The notes under the pieces were generated by a model that searched no databases, was not told the DNA's origin, and saw nothing but the letters and a program-made list of their open reading frames with translations. Positions 1 to 8,136 of a stretch of DNA of 64,000 nucleotides are shown here, piece after piece; positions within the stretch are counted from its first letter, which is position 1, and each line of letters starts with the position of its first letter. A program made the translations under genes and the position numbers. The stretch lies in contig JAYOFL010000007.1 in assembly GCA_038117205.1 (NCBI GenBank), positions 18,564 through 82,563 of the forward strand. Reading direction: 5' to 3'. This DNA is from JAQBZY01 sp038117205. GTDB lineage: Bacteria; Pseudomonadota; Alphaproteobacteria; Rhodospirillales; Casp-alpha2.

Positions 1-1
1 C

Positions 2-1660
2 GAAGGCGTGCGTGGAGCCGGAATCGAACCAGACGTCCAGAATGTCCGTCACCTGCTCGTAGTCGTCCGGATTGTAGTCGTTGCCGAGGAAGCGCGACGG
101 CGGCGACGCGAACCAGGCGTCCGCCCCTTCCGCCTCGAAGGCTTCGAAGATGCGGTCGAGCACCTTCTGGTCGCGCAACGGTTCGTCGGAATTCTTGTCG
201 ACGAAGACGGTGATCGGCACGCCCCAGGCGCGCTGGCGCGACACCACCCAGTCGGGCCGTTCGGCGATCATGCCGCGCAGCCGGTTCTGCCCCGACGCCG
301 GCACGAAGCGGGTGGCGTCGATGGCCGCGAGCGCCGTCGCGCGCAGACCGTTCTTCTCCATCGAGATGAACCACTGCGCCGTGTTGCGGAAGATCAGCGG
401 CTGCTTGGAGCGCCAGGAATGCGGATAGCGGTGCTTGAGCTTGCCCTTGCCGAGCAGCCCGCCGGCCTCCCGGATGACGTCGGCCACGTGGTCGTTGCAC
501 TTATAGACGTGCTCGCCCGCGAAGATCGGCACGTGCGGGAAATAGGTCCCGTCCTCGCCGACCGTATGCGGCACCTCGATGCCGTTCTTCATGCCGAGCA
601 CCCAGTCGTCGGCGCCGTGCCCGGGCGCGATATGCACGATGCCCGTACCTTCATCGGTGGTCGCGAAGTCGGCGGCGAGCGCCGGCACGTCGAAATCGAA
701 ACCTTGACCGCGCAGCGGATGCCGGCAGATCGTGCCTTCCAGCTTGGCGCCCTTGAATTCGGCCAGCACCTTGTGGCCGGTGACGTGCGTCACGGCGCAG
801 AACGCCTCGACGAGCGCCTTGGCGACGACCAGCTTCTCGCCGACGACGGCGAGGCTCTTCTCGTCGGCCTCGGTCACTTCGAGCGTCACGTAGTCGATGC
901 CGGGGCCGTAGGCGACGGCGCGGTTGCCGGGCATGGTCCAGGGCGTCGTCGTCCAGATGACGATGGAAGCCCCCTCGATCTCCAGCGTCGACGCCTTGGT
1001 GACCGCAAAGCGCACGTAGATGGTGGTCGACGTGTGGTCGTAGTATTCGACTTCCGCTTCCGCCAGCGCCGTCTTTTCCACCGGCGACCACATGACCGGC
1101 TTGGAGCCGCGATAGAGCGAGCCGTCCATCAGGAACTTGCCGAGCTCGCGCGCGATCCGCGCCTCGGCGGCGAAGCTCATGGTCGTGTAGGGATGGTCCC
1201 AATCGCCCATGACGCCCAAGCGCTTGAATTCCTCGCGCTGCACGTCGATCCAGTGCTCGGCGAACTCGCGGCACTCCTTGCGCAACTCGACGATCGGCAC
1301 GTCGTCCTTGTCCATCTTCTTGGCGCGGTACATTTCCTCGATCTTCCACTCGATGGGAAGACCGTGGCAGTCCCAGCCCGGCACGTAGTCGGCGTCCTTG
1401 CCGAGCATCTGCTGCGTGCGGTTGATGACGTCCTTGAGAATCTTATTGAGCGCGTGGCCGATGTGCAGGTGGCCGTTCGCATAGGGCGGACCGTCGTGCA
1501 GGATGAACTTCTCGCGGCCCTTGGAAATGCGCCGGCGCTCGCCCTCGAAGTCGGTGTCCTTCCAGTGCTTCAGCAGTTCCGGCTCGCGCTCCGGCAGACC
1601 GGCCTTCATGGGGAAGTCGGTCTTCGGCAGGAACACGGTGGATTTGTAATCGACGCTCAT
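2..1660 (-). CDS. ileS: isoleucyl-tRNA synthetase (N-terminal part, runs off window)
   Basis: Class I aminoacyl-tRNA synthetase that charges tRNA-Ile in the cytoplasm. Translation from the ATG at 1658-1660 gives about 553 residues, open to the window edge. The HIGH signature (HLHIGH) lies at residues 64-69, preceded by the family-typical HDGPPYANG, and WIG/WTTTPWT-type editing-domain sequence follows. The C-terminal half, with the KMSKS loop and zinc module, lies outside the window. The gene starts 16 bp after the ribF stop, the usual ribF-ileS pair, so the two are probably co-transcribed. Family assignment is secure; only the 3' end is missing. Confidence 0.97.
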   Translation of the reverse strand, partial: MSVDYKSTVFLPKTDFPMKAGLPEREPELLKHWKDTDFEGERRRISKGREKFILHDGPPYANGHLHIGHALNKILKDVINRTQQMLGKDADYVPGWDCHGLPIEWKIEEMYRAKKMDKDDVPIVELRKECREFAEHWIDVQREEFKRLGVMGDWDHPYTTMSFAAEARIARELGKFLMDGSLYRGSKPVMWSPVEKTALAEAEVEYYDHTSTTIYVRFAVTKASTLEIEGASIVIWTTTPWTMPGNRAVAYGPGIDYVTLEVTEADEKSLAVVGEKLVVAKALVEAFCAVTHVTGHKVLAEFKGAKLEGTICRHPLRGQGFDFDVPALAADFATTDEGTGIVHIAPGHGADDWVLGMKNGIEVPHTVGEDGTYFPHVPIFAGEHVYKCNDHVADVIREAGGLLGKGKLKHRYPHSWRSKQPLIFRNTAQWFISMEKNGLRATALAAIDATRFVPASGQNRLRGMIAERPDWVVSRQRAWGVPITVFVDKNSDEPLRDQKVLDRIFEAFEAEGADAWFASPPSRFLGNDYNPDDYEQVTDILDVWFDSGSTHAF

Positions 1661-1676
1661 CTTCCGGGGTATCCGT

Positions 1677-2606
1677 TCAGGCTTGCAGGATTTGGCGCGC
1701 ATCGGCGCAATCGCGGGCGATTTGTGCCTGCAAAGCGTCCAATCCGTCAAATTTCTTTTCCGGCCGGATATGCCGGATCAGTTCGACGGCGATGCGCTTG
1801 CCGTAAAGATCGCCCGAGAAATCGAACAGGTGCGCCTCCAGCCGCGGCGCGTTGCCGGCGACCGTCGGCCGGCTGCCGATGTTGGCGACGCCGGCCACCT
1901 TGGCGCCGTCCGGCAGCCGCGCCCGGACGGCATAGACGCCGAACGCCGGGCGCTGATAGGCGCCGAGCCCGACGTTGGCGGTCGGGAAACCGAGCTGACG
2001 GCCGCGCCGGTCGCCGCCCATGACGCGCCCCGAGATGGCGAACGGCCGGCCGAGCACCTTGGCGGCCTCTTCGACCTTGCCGTCGGAGAGGAGCTCGCGG
2101 GCACGCGACGAGGAATAGAGCCCGCCGCCGTCGTCCGACGCGGCGCTGACGGCGGTGAAGTCGAAGCCGAGCTTGCGGCCCATGGCCAGCAGGGTCTCGC
2201 AACTGCCTTGGCGCTTGTGGCCGAAGCGGAAGTCGTAGCCGGCGACCACGTGCCGGACGCCGAGCGCGCCGATCAGAAAGTCGGTGACGAAGGCTTCCGC
2301 CGAGCACTGCGACAGCGCCACGTCGAAGCGGCGCGCGATCAGAAACTCGACGCCGAGACCCCGGATCGCCTGCGCCTTGTCGCGGAACGGCGTCAGGCGG
2401 AACGGCTCGTGGCCGGGCTGGAAGATGGCGCGCGGATGCGGCTCGAAGGTCAGCACGCCCCACGGCGCCTTGACGGCTTCCGCGATGCGTCCGGCCTCGC
2501 CGATGACGGTCCTGTGCCCGAGGTGCACGCCGTCGAAATTGCCGACGGCGACGACGCCCCGGCGGTGCCGGTCGGCCAGCGATCTGACGTGGCGGTAAAG
2601 CTGCAT
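1677..2606 (-). CDS. ribF: bifunctional riboflavin kinase / FMN adenylyltransferase
   Basis: Makes FMN from riboflavin and then FAD from FMN. The protein is 309 residues, normal for RibF. The N-terminal nucleotidyltransferase domain carries GNFDGVHLGH at residues 22-31. The C-terminal flavokinase domain shows a GDRRGRQLGFPTANV stretch near residues 198-212, the kinase phosphate/flavin site. It is directly upstream of ileS on the same strand, the classical bacterial arrangement. I saw no FMN riboswitch upstream; the 5' side is a short gap following the neighbouring hydratase gene. Confidence 0.97.
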   Translation of the reverse strand: MQLYRHVRSLADRHRRGVVAVGNFDGVHLGHRTVIGEAGRIAEAVKAPWGVLTFEPHPRAIFQPGHEPFRLTPFRDKAQAIRGLGVEFLIARRFDVALSQCSAEAFVTDFLIGALGVRHVVAGYDFRFGHKRQGSCETLLAMGRKLGFDFTAVSAASDDGGGLYSSSRARELLSDGKVEEAAKVLGRPFAISGRVMGGDRRGRQLGFPTANVGLGAYQRPAFGVYAVRARLPDGAKVAGVANIGSRPTVAGNAPRLEAHLFDFSGDLYGKRIAVELIRHIRPEKKFDGLDALQAQIARDCADARQILQA

Positions 2607-2678
2607 CGGGGGAACCTGTCAGCAGGCCCGGAACGGGTCAAGATTGTTGAAGGGCCGGCATTGGTATCCGAAACGGAA

Positions 2679-2701
2679 ACGGGCGCCGCGTGGGCGCCCG
2701 T
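2679..2701 (-). terminator. intrinsic-terminator-like hairpin after the MaoC hydratase gene
   Basis: Perfect 9-bp stem ACGGGCGCC/GGCGCCCGT with a 5-nt loop in the gap between the hydratase stop (2733) and the ribF start (2606). On the minus-strand transcript it is followed by a moderately U-rich stretch (TTCCGTTTC). It probably separates the hydratase transcript from ribF-ileS. Confidence 0.5.
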
Positions 2702-2732
2702 CCGTATTCCTCGCGGAACCCTTGCGGGGTGC

Positions 2733-3185
2733 TTACTTCGCGCGGGTCGGCACCATAATGGTGGCTTCGCCGTCGACGACCACCTTGCCGTTCACCATGC
2801 ACTGGGTCTTGAGCTCGATGAACTTCTTTTCCGGGATCATCTTGGTGATCGTGCAGTGCGCCTGCACGGTGTCGCCGCTTTTCACCGGCGCCTTGAAGCG
2901 CAGCGTCTGCGAGACGTAGATGCAGCCCGGCCCCGGCAGCTTGGTGCCGATGACGGTGGAAATGAAGGCCGCCGTCAGCATGCCGTGCGCGATACGGCCC
3001 TGGAACATGGTTTCCGACGCGAACTCGTGGTTCAGGTGCACCGGGTTGGTGTCGCCGGAAATGCCTGCGAAGACGATGATGTCGGCATCCGTGATCGTCT
3101 TGGCGAAGACGTCGTGCATGCCTTCTTCGAGGTCCTCGAAATAATAGCCATGAAGCTTGTCCATGGGATTGGTCATTTGGTCCAT
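2733..3185 (-). CDS. MaoC family (R)-specific enoyl-CoA hydratase-like protein
   Basis: A 150-residue single hot-dog-fold protein of the MaoC/PhaJ type, which hydrates trans-2-enoyl-CoA to (R)-3-hydroxyacyl-CoA. The hydratase-2 motif ISGDTNPVHLN is complete, with the catalytic pair D45 and H50. The ATG at 3185 was chosen because a GAGG sits about 9 nt upstream; a longer form could start at 3200 and shorter ones at 3176 or 3164. It is divergent from the M23 peptidase gene and separated from ribF by a hairpin. PhaJ-type enzymes can feed polyhydroxyalkanoate synthesis, but the true substrate cannot be read from sequence. Confidence 0.88.
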   Translation of the reverse strand: MDQMTNPMDKLHGYYFEDLEEGMHDVFAKTITDADIIVFAGISGDTNPVHLNHEFASETMFQGRIAHGMLTAAFISTVIGTKLPGPGCIYVSQTLRFKAPVKSGDTVQAHCTITKMIPEKKFIELKTQCMVNGKVVVDGEATIMVPTRAK

Positions 3186-3236
3186 CCGGCGTATCCTCAT
3201 GCCAACAAAGGGCGATTTCGCGGCTGCGAAATTTTC

Positions 3237-3302
3237 TGCATTGCAATATACCCCTTCGAAAAACCCCCGGCAAGTTGCGGTTTTCTGCTATGTGCATTGC
3301 AA
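3237..3302. promoter_or_regulatory. direct repeat TGCATTGCAA in a divergent promoter region
   Basis: The 10-mer TGCATTGCAA occurs at 3237-3246 and again at 3293-3302, in the AT-richer gap between the MaoC hydratase and the M23 peptidase. It contains a TGC-N3-GCA dyad. This resembles what is described for PHA-responsive PhaR repressors of alphaproteobacteria, from memory. Regulator assignment is speculative. Confidence 0.3.
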
Positions 3303-3303
3303 A

Positions 3304-4323
3304 ATGATGAGTCATCGGAAAGGGCGGAAATCCGGGATTTTCGGTCTCGCGGCCGTCGTCGCGCTGGCGGCGTGGGCGGCCGGCGCGGCGGCCCAGGAGC
3401 CGGTCCTCGACCTGCCGGTCGCCTGCCGGGTCGGCGCCGATTGCTGGCTGGTCAATTTCGTCGACCGCGATCCGGGGCCAGGCCGGGCCGATTTCCGGTG
3501 CGGCGCGCTCAGCTACGACGGCCATAAGGGCACCGACATCTCCATCGGCGATCTCGGCCGCATACGCCAGGGCGTCGACGTCCTGGCGGCGGCGGACGGC
3601 GTCGTTCTCGCCACCCGGGACGGCATGCGGGACACGGGGATTTCCGGCGCCGACGACACCTCGGTCGAGGGCCGCGAGTGCGGCAACGGCGCCATGATCG
3701 ACCACGGCGGCGGCTGGACGACGCAATACTGCCATATGCGGCGCGGCAGCCTCGCCGTCGAAAAGGGAAGCCGGGTGAGCCGGGGCCAGCCGATCGGACT
3801 GGTCGGGCTCTCGGGTCGGACCGAGTTCCCGCACATCCACATCACGGTCCGGCACGGCGGCACCATCGTCGACCCGTTCTCCGGCACCAGCGAGGTCGCC
3901 AAGTGCGATCCGAACGCCCGGACGGCCGGCCTATGGTCGCCGAAGGCCCGCGCCGCCCTCGCCTATCCGGGACCGCAACCGTATTCGGCGGGCTTCTCGG
4001 CGGCGGTTCCGGCCAAGGAAGAGGCCAGGGCCGGCGGGCTCAAGGCACGGCAGTTGCCGGCGGATTCCCCCGCTCTCGTCTTCTGGGCTGACATCTACGG
4101 CCTCAGGGCGGGGGACACGGTCACGCTCAGGCTGGCGCAGCCAGACGGCACCGTCGTCGCCGAGCGCTCGCACGCCATCGACCGGCCGCAGGCCATCTGG
4201 TTCGGCTATGTCGGACGAAAGCGGCCGGGCACGGCCTGGCCCGCGGGCATCTACGATGGCGCCGTCGTCGTCAGGCGCGGCGACGCCGATACGGTGAAGA
4301 CGGAAAAACTCGACGTCCGCTAG
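3304..4323 (+). CDS. secreted M23 family metallopeptidase (LytM-like)
   Basis: A 339-residue exported protein. The start at 3304 (ATGATG) gives a clean signal peptide: basic MMSHRKGRK, a hydrophobic stretch, then cleavage after AAA near residue 30. Upstream in-frame codons would spoil it. The M23 zinc site is intact, with H74-x3-D78 in GHKGTD and the HxH pair H177/H179 in PHIHI, so it should be an active peptidoglycan or peptide endopeptidase in the periplasm. A C-terminal region of about 100 residues looks like a beta-rich accessory domain. The stop is 4 bp from the convergent neighbour. Confidence 0.9.
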   Translation: MMSHRKGRKSGIFGLAAVVALAAWAAGAAAQEPVLDLPVACRVGADCWLVNFVDRDPGPGRADFRCGALSYDGHKGTDISIGDLGRIRQGVDVLAAADGVVLATRDGMRDTGISGADDTSVEGRECGNGAMIDHGGGWTTQYCHMRRGSLAVEKGSRVSRGQPIGLVGLSGRTEFPHIHITVRHGGTIVDPFSGTSEVAKCDPNARTAGLWSPKARAALAYPGPQPYSAGFSAAVPAKEEARAGGLKARQLPADSPALVFWADIYGLRAGDTVTLRLAQPDGTVVAERSHAIDRPQAIWFGYVGRKRPGTAWPAGIYDGAVVVRRGDADTVKTEKLDVR

Positions 4324-4327
4324 GCCC

Positions 4328-4783
4328 TCAAGGCTTCCGCTTGCGGACCAGCTTCGGCGTGCCGCGCAATGAACGGACGACTTTCGCCGGCTTCGCGGAT
4401 TTGGCCGGCGTCTTCGCCTTGGCCGCCTTCTTCGGCGCGGCCTTCTTCGGCTCGGTCTTCTTCGGTTTCTCGGCGGACGTGAAATCGTCTTCGCTGAACA
4501 GCGGCGGCGGCGCCTTCTGCTTCTTGCGGGTGTGGCTTTCCTTGATGCGGTCCATGGTGCGCATGACGGTCGGATGCCGATCCGGCCGTTTGCGGGACTT
4601 TTCGAACAGCACGGCGCCGATCTGGCGCATGCGCTTCTGGATCGCCGTCGGCCGGTGCACCCGCTCGCAATAGCGCAGATACGCCGCCAGCGTCCACGGA
4701 TTGGCCGGCACCGGCGTCAGGCCGCGCGGCTGGCACCAGTCGACGAAATCGTCCCAAACCTCTTCTCGCGGCGTCTCGGCCAC
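4328..4783 (-). CDS. orphan protein with integrase-N-like domain and Lys/Ala/Pro-rich tail
   Basis: A 151-residue protein of unknown function, starting at GTG (4783) behind a GGAG. Residues about 8-85 have the pattern of a tyrosine-recombinase N-terminal (SAM-like, core-binding) domain: a tryptophan near the start, PVPANPWTLAAYLRY, then RHPTVMRTMDRIK. No catalytic domain follows. Instead there is a low-complexity KKAAPKKAAKAK-type tail, like histone H1-like DNA-binding tails. It may be a small DNA-binding protein derived from an integrase. It is divergent from the tartrate dehydrogenase gene. Expression as a gene is supported by codon use and tight convergent packing. Confidence 0.65.
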   Translation of the reverse strand: MAETPREEVWDDFVDWCQPRGLTPVPANPWTLAAYLRYCERVHRPTAIQKRMRQIGAVLFEKSRKRPDRHPTVMRTMDRIKESHTRKKQKAPPPLFSEDDFTSAEKPKKTEPKKAAPKKAAKAKTPAKSAKPAKVVRSLRGTPKLVRKRKP

Positions 4784-4859
4784 CGGAAATCTCCGTTTTC
4801 AAGCCGTAAACGGCTGACTAGGGTAGCGCCCCCACACTCGACGTCAACCGGAGGAACCT

Positions 4860-5942
4860 ATGTCCAAGAAAACGTTGAAGATCGCCGCCATTCCCGGCGA
4901 CGGAATCGGCCAGGAAGTGATCGGCGCCGGCGTCGAGGTGTTGAAGGCGGTGGCCGAGCGGGACGGCGGGTTCGACGTGGCGGACACGTTCTTCGACTGG
5001 GGCTCGGAACGGTACCTGAAGACCGGCGAAATGATGCCGAAGGACGGCCTGGACACGGTCAAGACGTTCGACGCCATCTACTTCGGGTCCGCCGGCGATC
5101 CGCGCGTGCCGGACCACATCACGCTCTGGGGCTTGCGCCTGCCGATCTGCCAGGGCCTCGACCAGTACGCCAACGTGCGCCCGACACGGCTTTTGCCGGG
5201 TATCGAGGGGCCGCTCCGCGGCGTCGGGCCGAAGGAGCTCGACTGGGTGATCGTCCGCGAAAACTCGGAAGGCGAATACGCCGGCGCCGGCGGCCGCGTG
5301 CACCAGGGTTACGCCGAGGAAGTGGGCCTCGACGTTTCCGTCTTCACGCGGGCCGGCGTCGAGCGCATCCAGCGCTTCGCCCTCGAACTGGCGCGCTCGC
5401 GGCCCAGGAAGAAACTCACCCTCGTCACCAAGTCGAACGCGCAGCGGCACGGCATGGTCTTCTGGGACAAGGTGTTCGAGGAGGTGAAGGAGGACTATCC
5501 GGACGTCGAGACCGACAAGATGCTGGTCGACGCCATGACGACGCGCATGGTCCTGAAGCCGGAAAGCATCGACACCGTCGTCGCGACGAACCTGCACGCC
5601 GACGTGCTGAGCGACTTGGCCGCCGCGCTGACCGGCTCGCTCGGCATCGCGCCGACCGGCAACCTCCGTCCCGAGAAGGACCGCCCCTCCATGTTCGAGC
5701 CGATCCATGGCTCCGCCTTCGACATCATGGGCAAGGGCGTCGCCAATCCCATCGGCTCGTTCTGGAGCGCGGCCATGATGCTCGATCATCTCGGCGAGGC
5801 TGACGCCGGCAAGCGCCTGATGCGGGCCATCGAGCGCGTGACCGGCGAGCGGAAGGCGGTGCCGCGCGATCTCGGCGGCACCGCGACGACCCGCCAAGTG
5901 ACGGATGCGGTCATCAATGCCGTACAGGCGGATAACGAATAG
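4860..5942 (+). CDS. tartrate dehydrogenase/decarboxylase family protein (TtuC/DmlA-like)
   Basis: A 360-residue member of the isocitrate/isopropylmalate dehydrogenase superfamily, NAD- and divalent-metal-dependent beta-decarboxylating enzymes. It starts with the family phosphate/NAD motif IPGDGIG. It has ENSEGEYAG in the substrate region and EPIHGSAFDIMGKGVANP near the cofactor site. The phrasing WGLRLPICQGLDQYANVRP is characteristic of tartrate/D-malate dehydrogenases rather than LeuB or Icd. Likely substrates are tartrate, D-malate or 3-isopropylmalate-like acids. It is apparently monocistronic. Superfamily certain; substrate moderately sure. Confidence 0.88.
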   Translation: MSKKTLKIAAIPGDGIGQEVIGAGVEVLKAVAERDGGFDVADTFFDWGSERYLKTGEMMPKDGLDTVKTFDAIYFGSAGDPRVPDHITLWGLRLPICQGLDQYANVRPTRLLPGIEGPLRGVGPKELDWVIVRENSEGEYAGAGGRVHQGYAEEVGLDVSVFTRAGVERIQRFALELARSRPRKKLTLVTKSNAQRHGMVFWDKVFEEVKEDYPDVETDKMLVDAMTTRMVLKPESIDTVVATNLHADVLSDLAAALTGSLGIAPTGNLRPEKDRPSMFEPIHGSAFDIMGKGVANPIGSFWSAAMMLDHLGEADAGKRLMRAIERVTGERKAVPRDLGGTATTRQVTDAVINAVQADNE

Positions 5943-6000
5943 CCGGCGAGAACGCCCTTCCCGTCTCGCGCGAACTCGGCGGACATCCTAAAATAATAGG

Positions 6001-6666
6001 ATGATCCGCAAGGTTGCGCTCTCCGCCCTCCTCTCACTCGCCGCCGCCGGGGCGTGGGCCTCGGCGATGCCGGTCGGCGAAGATCTCGCCGCCGCCGGCT
6101 GGCGGACGATATCCTTCAGCGGCATTCCGGAAGCCCGGTTTACCGGCTCCTCGGACGGCGTCATCGAGGTCGCGTCCAAGGACGGCGCCAGCATCCTCTA
6201 TCGGTCCGTCGACATGCCGGCGTCGCATCTGCTCTGGGACTGGCAATCGGCGGGCGCGGCGCCGCGATCCGACGTCCGTCAATCCGAGGGCGACGACCGG
6301 GTGCTGGCCGTGCACGTCCGCTTCGCCGACAAGGGCGACACGTCGTTCCTCGGCAGCGCCGCCATCGCCATGTCGCCGTTCTCGCGCGGCCGCTTCATCA
6401 CCTATGTCTTCGGCGGCCTGCAAAAGGACGAAACGGGCTTTCCGCACCCGCACCTGCCGGAACGCGCCTGGATGATCGTCAAGCGCCCGGCCGACGCGCC
6501 GAAGATGGTCTGGCTCGCCGAAAACGTCGACGTCGACGCCGACTATCGCCGCGCCTTCGGCGGCAAGGCGCCGATGGTGACGCACGTCGGCGTCTCCGGC
6601 GACTGCGACGAGACCGGCGCGGATTGCCGCGGTCTGCTGCGCGGCCTCCGCTTCATGGGCGATTGA
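6001..6666 (+). CDS. DUF3047 domain protein, exported
   Basis: A 221-residue protein with a signal peptide (about residues 1-22, ending AWASA). The remainder matches the DUF3047 pattern as I recall it: an RTISFSG start, LLWDWQS, a central acidic DDRVLAVHVRF strand and WLAENVDVDADYRRAFG near the end. Function unknown; probably a periplasmic beta-sandwich protein. It ends exactly next to the convergent DUF547 gene (stops at 6664-6666 and 6667-6669). Confidence 0.75.
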   Translation: MIRKVALSALLSLAAAGAWASAMPVGEDLAAAGWRTISFSGIPEARFTGSSDGVIEVASKDGASILYRSVDMPASHLLWDWQSAGAAPRSDVRQSEGDDRVLAVHVRFADKGDTSFLGSAAIAMSPFSRGRFITYVFGGLQKDETGFPHPHLPERAWMIVKRPADAPKMVWLAENVDVDADYRRAFGGKAPMVTHVGVSGDCDETGADCRGLLRGLRFMGD

Positions 6667-7479
6667 TCATTCGTTGAGGCGCCAGTCGTAGGCGTAGCCG
6701 TCGATGCCGCGCGCGGTCTTGAGTTTCTCCACCAGCACCGGCGCCGCGTAACGGCGGAGATGATCGAGCACGCCCGCCTCCGAGCCGCCGAAATCCGATT
6801 GGAACCAGTCGTAGATGGAGGACGCCGTGACGCGGCCGTCCTTGACGGCGACGCCGCGCGGATCGTTGACGTAGCTCCTGGCCGCCGCGTCGAGGACCGC
6901 GTCGATGTCGGCGGCGCGATAGGCCGACGCGCGAAGATCCGGACAGCCGACCGACGCACAGTTGACGGCGTAATGGACGCGCGGGTCCTTCCAGATCGGG
7001 CGCAGGATGCGGTGCTCGATGTCGTCGAGGCTGAGCGGCTCGCCTTCGACCTCGGTCAATTTCTTGCCCCAGGGACCGTCCGAGAAAATGCCGGGCGAGA
7101 TATCGATGTCGCGGATGCTCTTGACCGGATAATGCTCGAGGACGACGCGCACCGTCAGGGCGTTGTAGAGGTTGATCCATAAGGCGAGCTGTTCGGACCG
7201 CGCCAGCGCGGTCACCTTTTCCCGGCCCAGCGCCGCGATGTAATCGGAAAGCGCCTTCCTGTCGGCGTCGGCGACCTGCCCATAGGCGAGTCTGTCGACG
7301 CCGGCCTGATCGACGGTGACGTAGCGCATCAAAAAGGTGTCCCACGGCGCGTGATCGACGGCGCGGGTCGAGGACGCGTCGAAGGGCTGCCAGCGGGGCC
7401 AGGGCTCCGCCTTCGGCGCTGCCTGGGCGGCGGCGGACATCGCGAGCAAGAGGGCGGCTAGGAAAAATCGACGGAGCAT
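6667..7479 (-). CDS. DUF547 domain protein, exported
   Basis: A 270-residue protein with a clear N-terminal signal peptide (MLRRFF, then an Ala/Leu core, cleavage near residue 20). The DUF547 core is recognisable: LALWINLYNALTVRVVLEHY, then IRPIWKDPRVHYAVNCASVGCPDLR, with the conserved NCAS-GCP pattern. DUF547 proteins are papain-like-fold proteins of uncertain activity; the Cys/His here suggest a possible hydrolase. No operon partner. Confidence 0.82.
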   Translation of the reverse strand: MLRRFFLAALLLAMSAAAQAAPKAEPWPRWQPFDASSTRAVDHAPWDTFLMRYVTVDQAGVDRLAYGQVADADRKALSDYIAALGREKVTALARSEQLALWINLYNALTVRVVLEHYPVKSIRDIDISPGIFSDGPWGKKLTEVEGEPLSLDDIEHRILRPIWKDPRVHYAVNCASVGCPDLRASAYRAADIDAVLDAAARSYVNDPRGVAVKDGRVTASSIYDWFQSDFGGSEAGVLDHLRRYAAPVLVEKLKTARGIDGYAYDWRLNE

Positions 7480-7513
7480 GGTCCCCAGGCGGTCCTTCGG
7501 CGTTCGAGAAAAA

Positions 7514-7996
7514 TCAGGCCGGCGCGCCGGCGATCGGCAGCGCCGTGCGGTAGACGACCTGCTTCAGCGCGAAGCTGGACTTGATGGAACTGACGCCCGG
7601 GAACGTCGTCAACTGCGTCATCAGGAACCGCTCGTAGGCGAACAGGTCGGCCGCCACGACGCGGAGTAGATAGTCGCTGTCCCCCGTCATCAAATAACAC
7701 TCCATCACTTCCGGGAGAGCGCGGATGCGCGCCTCGAAAACCTCGAGCGCCCGCTCCACCTGCTTTTCCAGCGACACCATCACGAAGACGCTGACCGGCA
7801 GGCCGACCGCCTGCTGATCGACCAGCGCCGCATAGCCCTTGATGACGCCCTCTTCCTCGAGGGCGCGGACCCGGCGCAGGCACGGCGACGCCGACAGTCC
7901 GGCCTTCGCCGCCAATTCGACGTTGGAAAGCCGGGCGTTCGCCTGCAGGTGGGCAAGAATTCGCTGATCGATCGCATCCAAGACGATTTGCGCCAT
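7514..7996 (-). CDS. Lrp/AsnC family transcriptional regulator
   Basis: A 160-residue one-domain Lrp regulator. An N-terminal winged helix-turn-helix (LDAIDQRILAHLQANARLS, then AAKAGLSASPCLRRVRALEE) is followed by a RAM/AsnC ligand-binding domain. The start was placed at the ATG at 7996 because an AAGGG lies 6 nt upstream; an extended TTG start at 8002 is less likely. It is divergent from the E1-type dehydrogenase gene with about 140 bp between them. Such pairs usually mean the regulator controls its neighbour in response to an amino acid. In Pseudomonas putida an Lrp protein (MdeR) controls a homologous E1 gene (mdeB). Confidence 0.93.
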   Translation of the reverse strand: MAQIVLDAIDQRILAHLQANARLSNVELAAKAGLSASPCLRRVRALEEEGVIKGYAALVDQQAVGLPVSVFVMVSLEKQVERALEVFEARIRALPEVMECYLMTGDSDYLLRVVAADLFAYERFLMTQLTTFPGVSSIKSSFALKQVVYRTALPIAGAPA

Positions 7997-8136
7997 TTTC
8001 AACCCTTTTGATCGAAAAATTAATTCACTTATTGCTAAAGCATCCCGTTCGGAGACGCAAATCGCAAGGACACTTCCACCGGTTCCGGCCTATAATTTCC
8101 GCCATCGACCACCTTGCCGAGACGCCGGAGACCGCC

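Noticed and set aside
2607..2732. FMN riboswitch upstream of ribF
   Set aside because: The gap before ribF is short and holds only a simple terminator-like hairpin; no conserved RFN element was recognisable.
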